A stretch of DNA of 17,925 bases, from contig CAJMMY010000007.1 in assembly GCA_905214605.1 (NCBI GenBank), positions 1 to 17,925 on the forward strand, in the 5' to 3' direction. Position 1 is the stretch's first letter. Each line of letters starts with the position of its first letter. Below are positions 1 through 6,662 of this stretch, in pieces. The notes under the pieces were generated by a model. That model was given only the letters and a program-made list of their open reading frames with translations. It was not told where the DNA came from and made no database searches. The DNA is from an uncultured bacterium (GTDB taxonomy: Bacteria > Bacillota_A > Clostridia > Oscillospirales > Oscillospiraceae). The position numbers and the translations under genes are program-made.

Positions 1-235
1 CCCGGCTGCGGTTTGCGACGAAAAACTGATGTTCCGTGTGATTCGCGCGGCATTCAATCAGCGGCGGAAAACCTTGGTCAATGCGCTGAGCAGCGGTATG
101 GGCGAGCTGAACAAGGAGCAGATTGCCGCCGCCATAGCTGAGTGCGGTCTGGACGAACGGGTGCGGGGCGAAGTGCTGACTTTGGAACAGTTTGCGGCAT
201 TGACAGATTGTCTTGCACGGCAAATGAAGATGTGA
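1..235 (+). CDS. rsmA: RsmA/KsgA 16S rRNA dimethyladenosine transferase, C-terminal fragment
   Basis: This is the 3' end of a gene that begins before the window; the frame runs through codons starting at base 2, so 77 residues are visible. RsmA dimethylates two adjacent adenosines near the 3' end of 16S rRNA during small-subunit maturation. The visible part matches the C-terminal helical subdomain of the family: a helix containing VIRAAFNQRRKTLVNAL, then a segment ending in VRGEVLTLEQFAALTD, which is the usual ending of RsmA. The SAM-binding domain lies upstream and is not seen. The TGA stop is at 233-235. A candidate promoter for the next gene lies over the last codons. Confidence 0.93.
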   Translation, partial: PAAVCDEKLMFRVIRAAFNQRRKTLVNALSSGMGELNKEQIAAAIAECGLDERVRGEVLTLEQFAALTDCLARQMKM

Positions 236-241
236 TATAAT
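213..241 (+). promoter_or_regulatory. Candidate promoter for the DtxR/MntR-family gene
   Basis: TATAAT at 236-241 is a perfect -10 box. A weak -35 (TTGCAC, 213-218) lies 17 bases upstream, inside the end of rsmA. A perfect TTGACA at 200-205 is badly spaced for this -10. The next gene starts at 278, so the leader would be about 30 bases. Confidence 0.4.
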
Positions 242-277
242 TTTCATAAATCTATCTTTTATCGTTGAGGTGAGTGT

Positions 278-661
278 ATGGCAATCACAGAATCTGTTGC
301 GGATTACCTGGAAGCAATTATGGTAATGCAGCAGGAGAAGAATTATGTGCGGGCTGTGGATATTGCCAATCATTTTGGCTATTCCCGTCCTACGGTGAGT
401 CAGACGCTGAAAACCTTCCGGGCAAAGGGATATGTCCATGTGGACGATGACGGATTCATTACCTTGACCGAGGAAGGCTTAGCCATTGCAAACGCAACCT
501 ACGAGCGCCATGTGGTTCTGGAAAATGTGCTGAAATTCATCGGCGTCAGCGCGGAAAACGCGGAAAAAGACGCCTGCAGAATCGAGCATGACCTGAGCGA
601 TGAGACGTTCAGCCGGATTTGCGAGTTTTACCGGACGCACCAAAATCGAAACAAAGAATAA
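278..661 (+). CDS. DtxR/MntR-family metal-dependent transcriptional regulator
   Basis: This 127-residue protein is a winged-helix metalloregulator of the DtxR/MntR family, short like MntR and without the SH3-like third domain of DtxR. Such proteins bind Mn2+ or Fe2+ and then repress or activate metal transport genes. The N-terminal winged helix spans about residues 5-65, with the recognition helix around SRPTVSQTLKTF. The C-terminal dimerisation and metal-binding domain follows. Metal-site candidates are Asp9, Glu12, His78, Cys100, Glu103 and His104. They match MntR Asp8, Glu11, His77, Glu99, Glu102 and His103, except that MntR Glu99 is Cys, as in iron-sensing DtxR/IdeR. GAGGTGAG just before the ATG at 278 sets the start. 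The stop codon overlaps the start of the terminator repeat. Its targets are not visible, although DtxR-type boxes lie upstream of the feo operon. The family is secure; the metal is not. Confidence 0.9.
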   Translation: MAITESVADYLEAIMVMQQEKNYVRAVDIANHFGYSRPTVSQTLKTFRAKGYVHVDDDGFITLTEEGLAIANATYERHVVLENVLKFIGVSAENAEKDACRIEHDLSDETFSRICEFYRTHQNRNKE

Positions 662-699
662 AAAATCGCTTGTCCGAGGGCTCGGGCAAGCGATTTTTT
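658..699 (+). terminator. Strong hairpin terminator, first copy of a 42-bp repeat
   Basis: AAAAATCGCTTG and CAAGCGATTTTT, with inner CCGAG and CTCGG, form a long stem with one T-G pair and a GG loop, followed by a T run. It starts at the stop codon of the metalloregulator gene. The same 42 bases recur without a mismatch at 9084-9125. Confidence 0.9.
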
Positions 700-710
700 C
701 ACATAATTTT

Positions 711-730
711 TTCAATGGGAACCTATTGAA
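711..730. promoter_or_regulatory. Palindromic operator candidate over the -35 of the XRE-cupin gene
   Basis: TTCAATGGGAACCTATTGAA is an imperfect 20-bp palindrome. The outer six bases of each arm and the inner GG/CC match; only the position next to each outer arm and the two central bases do not. It covers five of the six bases of the -35 box (726-731). Its position suggests autorepression by the XRE-cupin protein, which is inference. Confidence 0.5.
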
Positions 731-754
731 TTCTCTCCTGTGTGTTGTTATAAT
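726..754 (+). promoter_or_regulatory. Promoter of the XRE-cupin regulator gene
   Basis: TTGAAT (726-731) and TATAAT (749-754) are separated by 17 bases. Transcription would start near 761, about 34 bases before the chosen start codon. It follows directly after the terminator at 658-699. Confidence 0.75.
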
Positions 755-794
755 CAGATAACATTTGATTTTGAACGCACAAGGAGCCATGGAA

Positions 795-1367
795 ATGAAC
801 GAAAACGCGGATTACATCTGTGAAATCATCGCACACAATCTGAAAGCCTTTCGCGAAAAGCAGAAACTGAGTATGGATCAGCTTGCAGCGCTTTCCGGCG
901 TCAGCAAGAGCATGATCGGACAAATCGAGCGGGCAGAGACCAATACGTCTGTATCCACGCTCTGGAAAATTGCGTCCGGTTTGCGGGTGCCTTTCACGTC
1001 TTTGATTGAACACAATCAGGAAAGCAATGTGATGCTTGTGGAGAAGAAATCGGTTGACGTGGTGAAAAGCGAAGATAACCTGTTCCGCGTGTATCCTTAT
1101 TTTCCCGCCAATGACGACCGAAATTTTGAGATTCTGTACATTGAGATGGATCCCGGTGCAAGCAGCCGTTCCGAACCCCATGCCGAAGGTACGGAAGAGT
1201 ATTTGTTCGTTTTCGGCAGCAAGGTGGATTTGTTTGTCGGACCCCAGAAGTATGAGATACTGCCGGGGAATGCAATCACCTTTGTGGCGGATCAGCCCCA
1301 CATGTATTACAACGACACGGATCAGCCGGCAACGGTCATCGACGTGATTCTCTACAAAAGAGGTTAA
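795..1367 (+). CDS. XRE-family regulator with C-terminal cupin domain
   Basis: This protein of 190 residues has an N-terminal helix-turn-helix of the XRE/Cro type (about residues 11-65, containing LSMDQLAALSGVSKSMIGQIER) and a C-terminal cupin_2 domain (about 105-188, with EPHAEGTEEYLFVFG and a later proline-rich strand). The architecture is that of one-component regulators such as PuuR and SutR, in which the cupin barrel senses a small molecule. I chose the ATG at 795 because AAGGAG at 781-786 lies 8 bases before it; the ATG at 789 is only 2 bases from that site and the one at 765 lies before it. It has its own promoter with a palindrome over the -35. It sits just before the glycyl radical enzyme cluster on the same strand, so it is the obvious candidate regulator of that cluster, but no direct evidence links them. 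The ligand is unknown. Confidence 0.9.
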   Translation: MNENADYICEIIAHNLKAFREKQKLSMDQLAALSGVSKSMIGQIERAETNTSVSTLWKIASGLRVPFTSLIEHNQESNVMLVEKKSVDVVKSEDNLFRVYPYFPANDDRNFEILYIEMDPGASSRSEPHAEGTEEYLFVFGSKVDLFVGPQKYEILPGNAITFVADQPHMYYNDTDQPATVIDVILYKRG

Positions 1368-1508
1368 TTCGCTCTACTGCACAAAAGACAGCACAAATTT
1401 TCTAAAATCCAATTTATCGCACAATACAAGATTGAAACGCTCCCGGAGTGATGTGTTTGTAAAAACTGCACGATTTTAAGAGATGAATGGAAGAAATGCA
1501 GTGCTATT

Positions 1509-1538
1509 TTCAGAATATATTTCGGAAATATCTCTGAA
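1509..1538. repeat. Imperfect inverted repeat in the intergenic region
   Basis: TTCAGA (1509-1514) pairs with TCTGAA (1533-1538), and inside it ATATTT (1517-1522) pairs with AAATAT (1526-1531) around CGG. No T run follows, so it is not a simple terminator. It could be an operator or part of an RNA structure. Confidence 0.4.
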
Positions 1539-1700
1539 TCGCGGACAGAATTACAAATAATTCGGTTATAGTGTATGTTTGTGAAAAACATTTTTGTAGA
1601 ATAACAAAACTTCGGCTGCGAACATGAGGATTGTTTGGACGAAGTTACCATTGATTTTTCCATACCGTCAGACTACAATATGCCCATAACACGGCAGAGA

Positions 1701-1737
1701 GGTCGGAACACAAAGATGTGTGTTCCGGCCTTTTTTG
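1701..1737 (+). terminator. Strong intrinsic terminator between the XRE-cupin and GRE genes
   Basis: GGTCGGAACACA (1701-1712) pairs with TGTGTTCCGGCC (1719-1730) with one G-T pair and a six-base loop, followed directly by six Ts. It insulates the GRE cluster from upstream transcription. What transcript ends here is unclear. Confidence 0.85.
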
Positions 1738-1745
1738 TTTAGGAA

Positions 1746-1764
1746 ACTGCACAAGTTGTGCAGT
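1746..1764. promoter_or_regulatory. Perfect palindrome, operator candidate A of the GRE cluster
   Basis: ACTGCACAAGTTGTGCAGT has 9-bp arms that match perfectly around a single central G. It lies right after the terminator, about 290 bases before the GRE gene. It shares the word TTGTGCA with the palindrome at 1953-1970. The same half (ACTGCACAA or ACTGCACGA) also occurs at 1376 and 1465. Confidence 0.5.
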
Positions 1765-1918
1765 AATTCGTTAGAGCCGTGATTGACGATTTTTCCGCAA
1801 CGATACTGATTTTTTAAGGATCAGTGATTCCATAAGTCATTTTCTATAAAATATTTTTCAGGAAACTGTTGAATATCGACGAAAACGCGAAAAATGCGAT
1901 TTTTTTGACAAAAAGGAA

Positions 1919-1947
1919 TTGACTTACGGAAACGTGCGTTGTAGACT
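1919..1947 (+). promoter_or_regulatory. Candidate promoter of the GRE gene
   Basis: TTGACT (1919-1924) and TAGACT (1942-1947) are 17 bases apart. A better -10, TATAAT, lies at 1960-1965 but has only a poor -35 (TTGTAG, 1939-1944, spacer 15). Either choice puts the palindrome 1953-1970 on the start site or the -10 box. Confidence 0.5.
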
Positions 1948-1952
1948 ATGGT

Positions 1953-1970
1953 TGTGCAATATAATGCACA
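1953..1970. promoter_or_regulatory. Palindrome over the GRE promoter, operator candidate B
   Basis: TGTGCAATATAATGCACA reads the same on both strands at 16 of 18 positions and contains a perfect TATAAT. It sits at the expected start site of the GRE transcript, where a bound repressor would block transcription. The regulator is unknown; the upstream XRE-cupin protein is one candidate. Confidence 0.55.
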
Positions 1971-2034
1971 GCGAAAAAGTTTATTGGACAATGCCGCGTA
2001 TGATTATTTCATATAACGAAAGGACGGAAAGAAA

Positions 2035-4407
2035 ATGGCTATCACTGAAAGAGTTGAAAAAATTCGCCAAAACTATGTAAATACAAAACCGCACATTTCT
2101 TACGAGAGAGCCTGGAGCTGGACCAAATCCTTTCAGAGGACCGAAGGTCTTCCCCACATCATTCGAGTTGCACAGGCATTCAAGGACACCTGCAACGAAC
2201 TGTCTGTCAACATCTGGGAAGGTGAGCTTGTTGTCGGTACAAGCGGCGAGTATCGCAAATGCGCAATCCTGACGCCGGAATTCGGCTGGCTGTGGATTAA
2301 CGATGAAATCGACACGTTCCCGGAACGGGGACAGGACCCCTATGATGTTACCCCCGAGCAGACGAAGTTCATTCGGGAAAACATTTTCCCCTACTGGAAA
2401 GGCAAATCCGTTGAGGAGGCATTTTTGGCCCGCACCTCCGAGGCAACGAAGAAAATCGGCGTTGACACGGGATTCCTGGATACCGACTCGAAATGGAGAA
2501 ACGGCATCGGCGAAATCTCCGCAGACTACATTGATGTTCTGCTGCCGAAAGGATATGCCGGCATCAAGAAGGAAGCCGAAGAGTACATGAGCCAGCTCAA
2601 TGAGGCAATTCCGGAAGAGAAAAAGAAGATGGACTTCTATAAATCCATCATTATGATTGCAGACGGTATGATGACCCTCGGCCGCCGCTATTCCGAGAAA
2701 GCAACGGAAATGGCTGCCGTGGAGACGGACGCAAAGAGAAAGGCTGAGTTGGAAGAAATCGCACAGATTTGCGCAACCGTTCCCGCCAACCCTCCGAAAA
2801 GTTTCCGGGAGGCAATCCAGTTCGTATGGTTTGTTCAGCTGGGCGGCATCATCGCCGAAAACCCGCTGGCATGGAACCCGGGCCGTTTCGACCAGTATAT
2901 GTACCCCTACTATGAGGCAGATCTGAAAGCCGGCAAGATTGACTATGATACCGCACTGGAATACGTTGAATGCCTGTGGCTGAAATATTCGGAGTGGGCA
3001 TGGACCATTTCCAAGAACACCGCAAGCTTCTTCGCCGGTTACACCAACTTCGAAAACCTGACCATCGGCGGAACCAAGGTGGACGGTACGGACGCAACGA
3101 ATGCCATTTCTTACATGGCAATTCAGGCAACCAAGGAATGCATGACCCATCAGCCGACGCTGAGCTGCCGGATTCATCCGGATTGCCCGCCGGAATTCAT
3201 GGAGGCTGTGACCGAACTGGTATCCACCGGCTGCGGTTTCCCCGCAATTCACGGCGACCGCACGGGCTACCAGATGCTGGCGAACCTGGGCTATGAGCCT
3301 CAGGACGCAAAAGACTGGAACAACTGCGGATGCGTGGTACCTCATTCCAGAAAGACCTTCCAGTGGACCTCTGCTGCAAGCATCAGCTTTGCTGCTGCAC
3401 TGGAGTTCGCACTGAACGAAGGCAAGAGCCGTCTGTCCGGTGAGCAGGTTTCTGTTCCCGAGAAAGACCCCAAAACCTTTACTTCCATTGAAGAAATCAT
3501 TGAGGCATGGAAGAACCAGTTCAGATATCTGGTCAAGCAGGGCGTGATTTCTCTGGTGACGGCGCAGGAAATCCACAAGGAAATCGGTCATCGTCCGTTT
3601 ATGTCCGCCTGCAACGAGTACTGCATGAAGAACGGCAAAGACCTTGTGGACGGCGGTGCAAAGTACAACATCGGACCCGTGTTCACCGGTGTGGGCTTGT
3701 CCGTAACCGCAAACTCTCTGGCTGTGATTAAAAAGCTGGTATTCGAAGAAAAGAAGTACACCCTTTCGGAGATTATTGATGCAATCAATGCAAACTGGGA
3801 GGGCTACGAACAGCTGAGACAGGAGGCGCTGGCTTGCCCGAAATACGGCAATGACGACGATTACGTGGATTCCATTGCAAGAATGCTGGAAGAGTTCTTC
3901 TACTCCGAAGTGACCGGATACAAAGACCTGTACGGCAACCACTTCGTAACGGCATTCATGGGTATTTCCAACTACCTGCCCACCGGCAAGGTGCTGGGCG
4001 CAACCCCGGACGGACGTCACGCAAAAGACCCGATCAACGAAGGCGTTTCTCCTTACACCGGCTCGGATACGTCCACCTGCCTGGCTGCACTCCGCAGCGC
4101 AGCAAAAATGGAGCATGATATCCATAGCGGCGGCACACTGCTGAACCTGCGTCTCAACCATGACTTGGTTGCAACCAAGCGCGGCCGTGCAAATCTGGGC
4201 GCTATGCTGCAGTCCTATTTCGCAATCGGCGGATTCCACGTTCAGTTCAACTGCATCTCCAACGAAGTGTTGGCAGACGCACAGAAGAATCCTGAAAAGT
4301 ACAGAAGTTTGCTGGTTCGTGTGGCCGGTTATTCCGCACAGTTTACGAACCTGTCCAAAGAAATGCAGGATTCCATCATGGCTCGAAACGCACACGGAGA
4401 TTTCTAA
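2035..4407 (+). CDS. Glycyl radical enzyme (PFL/GRE superfamily) of unassigned substrate
   Basis: This 790-residue protein has the two parts of the pyruvate formate-lyase superfamily: a ten-stranded barrel domain (about 1-620) and a C-terminal glycyl radical domain (about 660-780). The radical site is Gly765 in the motif RVAGYSAQF, and the thiyl-forming cysteine is Cys433 in NNCGCVVPHSRKTFQW. GRE hallmarks such as PPKSFREAIQFVWFVQL and NPGRFDQYMYPYY are also present. Eliminases (choline lyase, glycerol/propanediol dehydratase, hydroxyproline dehydratase, isethionate lyase) and arylacetate decarboxylases usually carry Glu two residues after the cysteine; here it is Val435. Pyruvate formate-lyase has two adjacent cysteines, which this protein lacks. 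So the family is certain but the reaction is not, and I do not assign one. The start is supported by AAGGACGG about 8 bases upstream. The stop overlaps the activase start by one base (TAATG). The enzyme would act anaerobically in the cytosol. Confidence 0.95.
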   Translation: MAITERVEKIRQNYVNTKPHISYERAWSWTKSFQRTEGLPHIIRVAQAFKDTCNELSVNIWEGELVVGTSGEYRKCAILTPEFGWLWINDEIDTFPERGQDPYDVTPEQTKFIRENIFPYWKGKSVEEAFLARTSEATKKIGVDTGFLDTDSKWRNGIGEISADYIDVLLPKGYAGIKKEAEEYMSQLNEAIPEEKKKMDFYKSIIMIADGMMTLGRRYSEKATEMAAVETDAKRKAELEEIAQICATVPANPPKSFREAIQFVWFVQLGGIIAENPLAWNPGRFDQYMYPYYEADLKAGKIDYDTALEYVECLWLKYSEWAWTISKNTASFFAGYTNFENLTIGGTKVDGTDATNAISYMAIQATKECMTHQPTLSCRIHPDCPPEFMEAVTELVSTGCGFPAIHGDRTGYQMLANLGYEPQDAKDWNNCGCVVPHSRKTFQWTSAASISFAAALEFALNEGKSRLSGEQVSVPEKDPKTFTSIEEIIEAWKNQFRYLVKQGVISLVTAQEIHKEIGHRPFMSACNEYCMKNGKDLVDGGAKYNIGPVFTGVGLSVTANSLAVIKKLVFEEKKYTLSEIIDAINANWEGYEQLRQEALACPKYGNDDDYVDSIARMLEEFFYSEVTGYKDLYGNHFVTAFMGISNYLPTGKVLGATPDGRHAKDPINEGVSPYTGSDTSTCLAALRSAAKMEHDIHSGGTLLNLRLNHDLVATKRGRANLGAMLQSYFAIGGFHVQFNCISNEVLADAQKNPEKYRSLLVRVAGYSAQFTNLSKEMQDSIMARNAHGDF

Positions 4408-5303
4408 TGAGTGTGAAAGGCTATGTCATGCAGCTGCAGCCTTTTTCCGTGAACGATGGGGACGGCATCCGGACAACCATTTTCTTGGCCGGATGCCCCC
4501 TCCGGTGCAAATGGTGCGCCAACCCGGAAGGCTTTAGCCGGAAAACATTGGTTGGCTGGTACCAACGCAAGTGCATCGGCTGCGGCAAATGTGCTGCTGT
4601 CTGTCCGAAAGGAATCGGCATCAATCTGAACGAGGAACGGGAAAAATGCGTTGCCTGCGGAAAATGCACACAGGTTTGCCCCACAAATGCCCGGTGCTTT
4701 ATGGTGCATGAAGTGGAGGCGGATCAGGTTCTGGAGGACATTCAAAAGCATCGGCTGTTCTATACGATGAGCGGCGGCGGCATTACATTTTCCGGCGGCG
4801 AGGCTACCGGACAGCCGGAATTCCTGAATTATCTCACGGAACGTATCTACGACATGGGATACAGCATGACCATTGAAACCTGCGGATACTTTGATTTCGA
4901 ATCGGTCAGAGAATCCCTGGAGCGAATGGATTTGATTTTCATGGACCTGAAACACATGGACAGCGAAATTCATGAGAAGTATACCGGCGTCCGCAATGAG
5001 AAAATTCTGGAAAACCTGAAAAAGCTGCAGGATATGCCCGGTGAAGTAGTGATTCGGATTCCCGTCATTGGCGGTGTGAATCACGATGAAGACAACATTC
5101 GCCGTTCCGCTGCATTTGTTCATACGAATATCCCGAAAGCAAAGATGGAACTTTTGCCGTACCACAATTTTGGAATGATTAAATATGAGGCAATCGGCAG
5201 ACCGTTTCAGCAAGAAAAATTCTATAGACCTTCTGTGGAAGAGATGGACCATTTGAGGAAAATTGTTGCAGAGGAAGGAGTGGAATTGGCAGACTTCCGG
5301 TAA
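4407..5303 (+). CDS. Radical SAM glycyl radical enzyme activase
   Basis: This 298-residue enzyme abstracts a hydrogen from the partner GRE's glycine using a SAM-derived 5'-deoxyadenosyl radical. The radical SAM cluster is bound by Cys30, Cys34 and Cys37 in CPLRCKWC. Two extra ferredoxin-type CxxCxxCxxxCP motifs follow (Cys56-Cys66 and Cys81-Cys91); this insert is typical of activases of non-PFL GREs and absent from short PFL activases. SGGE (129-132) is the SAM-binding GGE motif, and GDGIRTTIF near the N-terminus is the usual activase signature. Length fits the family. The one-base overlap with the GRE stop codon implies translational coupling, so the partner is almost surely the adjacent GRE (Gly765). 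Confidence 0.95.
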   Translation: MSVKGYVMQLQPFSVNDGDGIRTTIFLAGCPLRCKWCANPEGFSRKTLVGWYQRKCIGCGKCAAVCPKGIGINLNEEREKCVACGKCTQVCPTNARCFMVHEVEADQVLEDIQKHRLFYTMSGGGITFSGGEATGQPEFLNYLTERIYDMGYSMTIETCGYFDFESVRESLERMDLIFMDLKHMDSEIHEKYTGVRNEKILENLKKLQDMPGEVVIRIPVIGGVNHDEDNIRRSAAFVHTNIPKAKMELLPYHNFGMIKYEAIGRPFQQEKFYRPSVEEMDHLRKIVAEEGVELADFR

Positions 5304-5347
5304 GAACTGGCGTTCCTCAAATTCCGCAGCGTGTGAGGATTCTACAG

Positions 5348-5376
5348 TTGATTCGTCTATAAAAATTTGTTAAAAT
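5348..5376 (+). promoter_or_regulatory. Candidate internal promoter for the transport and peptidase genes
   Basis: TTGATT (5348-5353) and TAAAAT (5371-5376) are 17 bases apart in the 161-base gap after the activase gene. There is no T-run terminator in this gap, so read-through from the GRE promoter is also likely. Confidence 0.5.
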
Positions 5377-5393
5377 TAAGTCAATCAAAACCT

Positions 5394-5416
5394 GCCGACA
5401 GCCGGTACCTGACGGC
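5394..5416. repeat. Inverted repeat in the leader of the YjiH-like gene
   Basis: GCCGACAG (5394-5401) and CTGACGGC (5409-5416) pair at 7 of 8 positions around a 7-base spacer. It lies 18 bases after the candidate -10 box. It may be an operator or a leader hairpin; no T run follows. Confidence 0.4.
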
Positions 5417-5464
5417 GGCGCTTAGAATGCAACATGAAAAATCAGAAAGGGCGGAGGTAAAATT

Positions 5465-6100
5465 ATGGAACAGAAAACAAACAAAGTTGGAATCAAAGGT
5501 TGGCTTGCTTTGCTTGTCCTTTGTATTATGTTCTCGGGTGTCTTGAAGAATGTGGAAGGTCCTCTGAAAGCTTTGGACTTCTCCAATCTGGTTGGTGCCT
5601 GGGGTAAGATTGGCGAAAGCGGACAGAACTTCATCGGTAAAGGCGGCACCGGCGCAAGAGAAGGCATGATGCAGGCATTGAGCCTGATTCCCGCAATCTC
5701 TTTTGCTGTGGCAATCATCGAAGTGGTCACTCAGCTGGGCGCTATTGATGCAGGCGTAAAAGTCTTCACCCCGCTGCTCAGACCCCTGCTCGGTATCCCC
5801 GGCGAATGCGGCATCGCATTTGTCTCCTCCTTCACCAGCTCCGACGTTGGCTCCGTTATGACCAGAGACCTGTACAACGAAGGAAAAATAAGCGAAAAAG
5901 AACGAGCAATTTTCACAGCGTATCAATATGCCGGCTCTGCGGTTGTTTTGAATACAATTAACACCCAAGCGGCGCTGCTGCCCATCATTCTGTTTGCAAC
6001 CGGCCCGGTGATCGTGGTTCTGTTTGTTTGCAAACTGCTGGGTGCAAACCTTGTAAGATTGATTCTGACCCTTCAAGAAAAGAAACATAAGGAGGCTTAA
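5465..6100 (+). CDS. YjiH-like membrane protein with Gate (nucleoside-recognition) domain
   Basis: This 211-residue membrane protein has an N-terminal hydrophobic segment (GWLALLVLCIMFSGVL), a stretch around PAISFAVAIIEVVTQLG, the Gate-type motif PLLRPLLGIPGE, and C-terminal segments around AALLPIILFATGPVIVVLF. This resembles E. coli YjiH (about 227 residues) and the SpmA-type Gate domain. The family's function is not established; Gate domains also occur in FeoB and nucleoside transporters, so a transport role is a fair inference. GGAGGT lies 7 bases before the ATG at 5465. The stop codon overlaps the next gene's first ATG by one base, so the two proteins are probably made together. In E. coli yjiH, yjiG and iadA (isoaspartyl dipeptidase) are adjacent, and here too a peptidase follows. 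Confidence 0.8.
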   Translation: MEQKTNKVGIKGWLALLVLCIMFSGVLKNVEGPLKALDFSNLVGAWGKIGESGQNFIGKGGTGAREGMMQALSLIPAISFAVAIIEVVTQLGAIDAGVKVFTPLLRPLLGIPGECGIAFVSSFTSSDVGSVMTRDLYNEGKISEKERAIFTAYQYAGSAVVLNTINTQAALLPIILFATGPVIVVLFVCKLLGANLVRLILTLQEKKHKEA

Positions 6101-6594
6101 TGATTATGTCTGAAGTTACGAAAGCTGAAAAAAAGCCCATTATTGATGTTTTCCTGGCCGGCGCAAAAAGAGGATTCTACATTGGCGTTGAGACCGTTTT
6201 GCCCTCCATGATTCTTGGCTATGTTGTGATGCAGTTCCTGACCCTGACCGGACTGATGGACGTGATGGGCGTTGTCTTCGGACCGATTATGCGTCTGTTC
6301 GGACTGCCCGGTGAAGCCTCTGCCGTTCTGCTGTCCGCATTCTTCTCGAAGGCTGCCGGTGCAGCCGCAGCTGCCTCCCTGTTTGGCGAGGGTGTTCTGA
6401 CTGCAGCACAGTGCACGATTCTGGTGGTGCCCTGCATGCTGATGGGCACTCTGATTGGACACTTCTCCAGAATCGTTCTGGTTTGCGGTGTTGAATCCAA
6501 GAAACAGCCTCTGATGCTCCTGGTTCCCATTGTCGACTCTGTTGTCGGCATGCTGCTGATGAGACTCATTCTGACCGTCATGGGTCTGATGTAA
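6100..6594 (+). CDS. YjiG-like membrane protein with Gate domain
   Basis: This 164-residue membrane protein is the partner of the YjiH-like protein. It has a Gate-type core with GPIMRLFGLPGEASAVL followed by an Ala-rich segment and further membrane spans (TILVVPCMLMGTLIGHFSRIVLV, MLLVPIVDSVVGMLLM). E. coli YjiG has about 153 residues and the same order. AAGGAGG (6089-6095) is 4 bases before the ATG at 6100 and 10 bases before the ATG at 6106, so the protein may start at the third residue. The two proteins carry parallel LLGIPGE/LFGLPGE motifs and probably form one complex in the cytoplasmic membrane. Its substrate is unknown. Confidence 0.8.
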   Translation: MIMSEVTKAEKKPIIDVFLAGAKRGFYIGVETVLPSMILGYVVMQFLTLTGLMDVMGVVFGPIMRLFGLPGEASAVLLSAFFSKAAGAAAAASLFGEGVLTAAQCTILVVPCMLMGTLIGHFSRIVLVCGVESKKQPLMLLVPIVDSVVGMLLMRLILTVMGLM

Positions 6595-6662
6595 GAACTT
6601 TTACGAGATAACACGAAACCATTGCCGCACGCCAAGTGCAGCCGCGTTTGGAGAGAGAAACT

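Larger units (their letters stand above)
1368..2034. other. Long intergenic region (667 bases) upstream of the GRE gene
   Basis: I find no convincing gene here on either strand. The first half is AT-rich and contains ACTGCACAA (1376-1384), ACTGCACGA (1465-1473), an inverted repeat at 1509-1538 and the terminator at 1701-1737. The second half holds the palindromes at 1746-1764 and 1953-1970, a small hairpin ACTGAT/ATCAGT (1805-1825) and the GRE promoter region. Since the terminator lies 333 bases after the XRE-cupin stop codon, either that mRNA has a long 3' tail or a separate small RNA ends here. Confidence 0.6.

Noticed and set aside
1364..1663. 99-codon minus-strand frame in the intergenic region
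   Set aside because: No ribosome binding site, no motif, composition of AT-rich noncoding DNA.
1605..1742. Short plus-strand frame ending in TAG through the terminator at 1701-1737
   Set aside because: About 45 codons without a start codon and ribosome binding site at a suitable place, and its end is made by the terminator hairpin; no family resemblance.
1952..1971. Rex-type redox operator at the GRE promoter
   Set aside because: Rex sites have TTGTG and CACAA separated by 8 bases; here TTGTG and CACAG are 10 bases apart, so the match is not convincing.
1981..4395. An 804-codon open frame on the minus strand opposite the GRE gene
   Set aside because: It mirrors the GRE codon pattern, has no ribosome binding site or family motifs, and its residues look like reverse-strand translation (many Cys, His, Phe).
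2035..4407. Identification as pyruvate formate-lyase or choline trimethylamine-lyase
   Set aside because: There is no adjacent Cys-Cys pair as in pyruvate formate-lyase and no CxE motif as in choline lyase, and no microcompartment genes nearby.
5304..5340. Terminator between the activase and YjiH-like genes (CCTCA/TGAGG hairpin)
   Set aside because: The stem has only five or six pairs with a long loop and no T run, so transcription probably continues.
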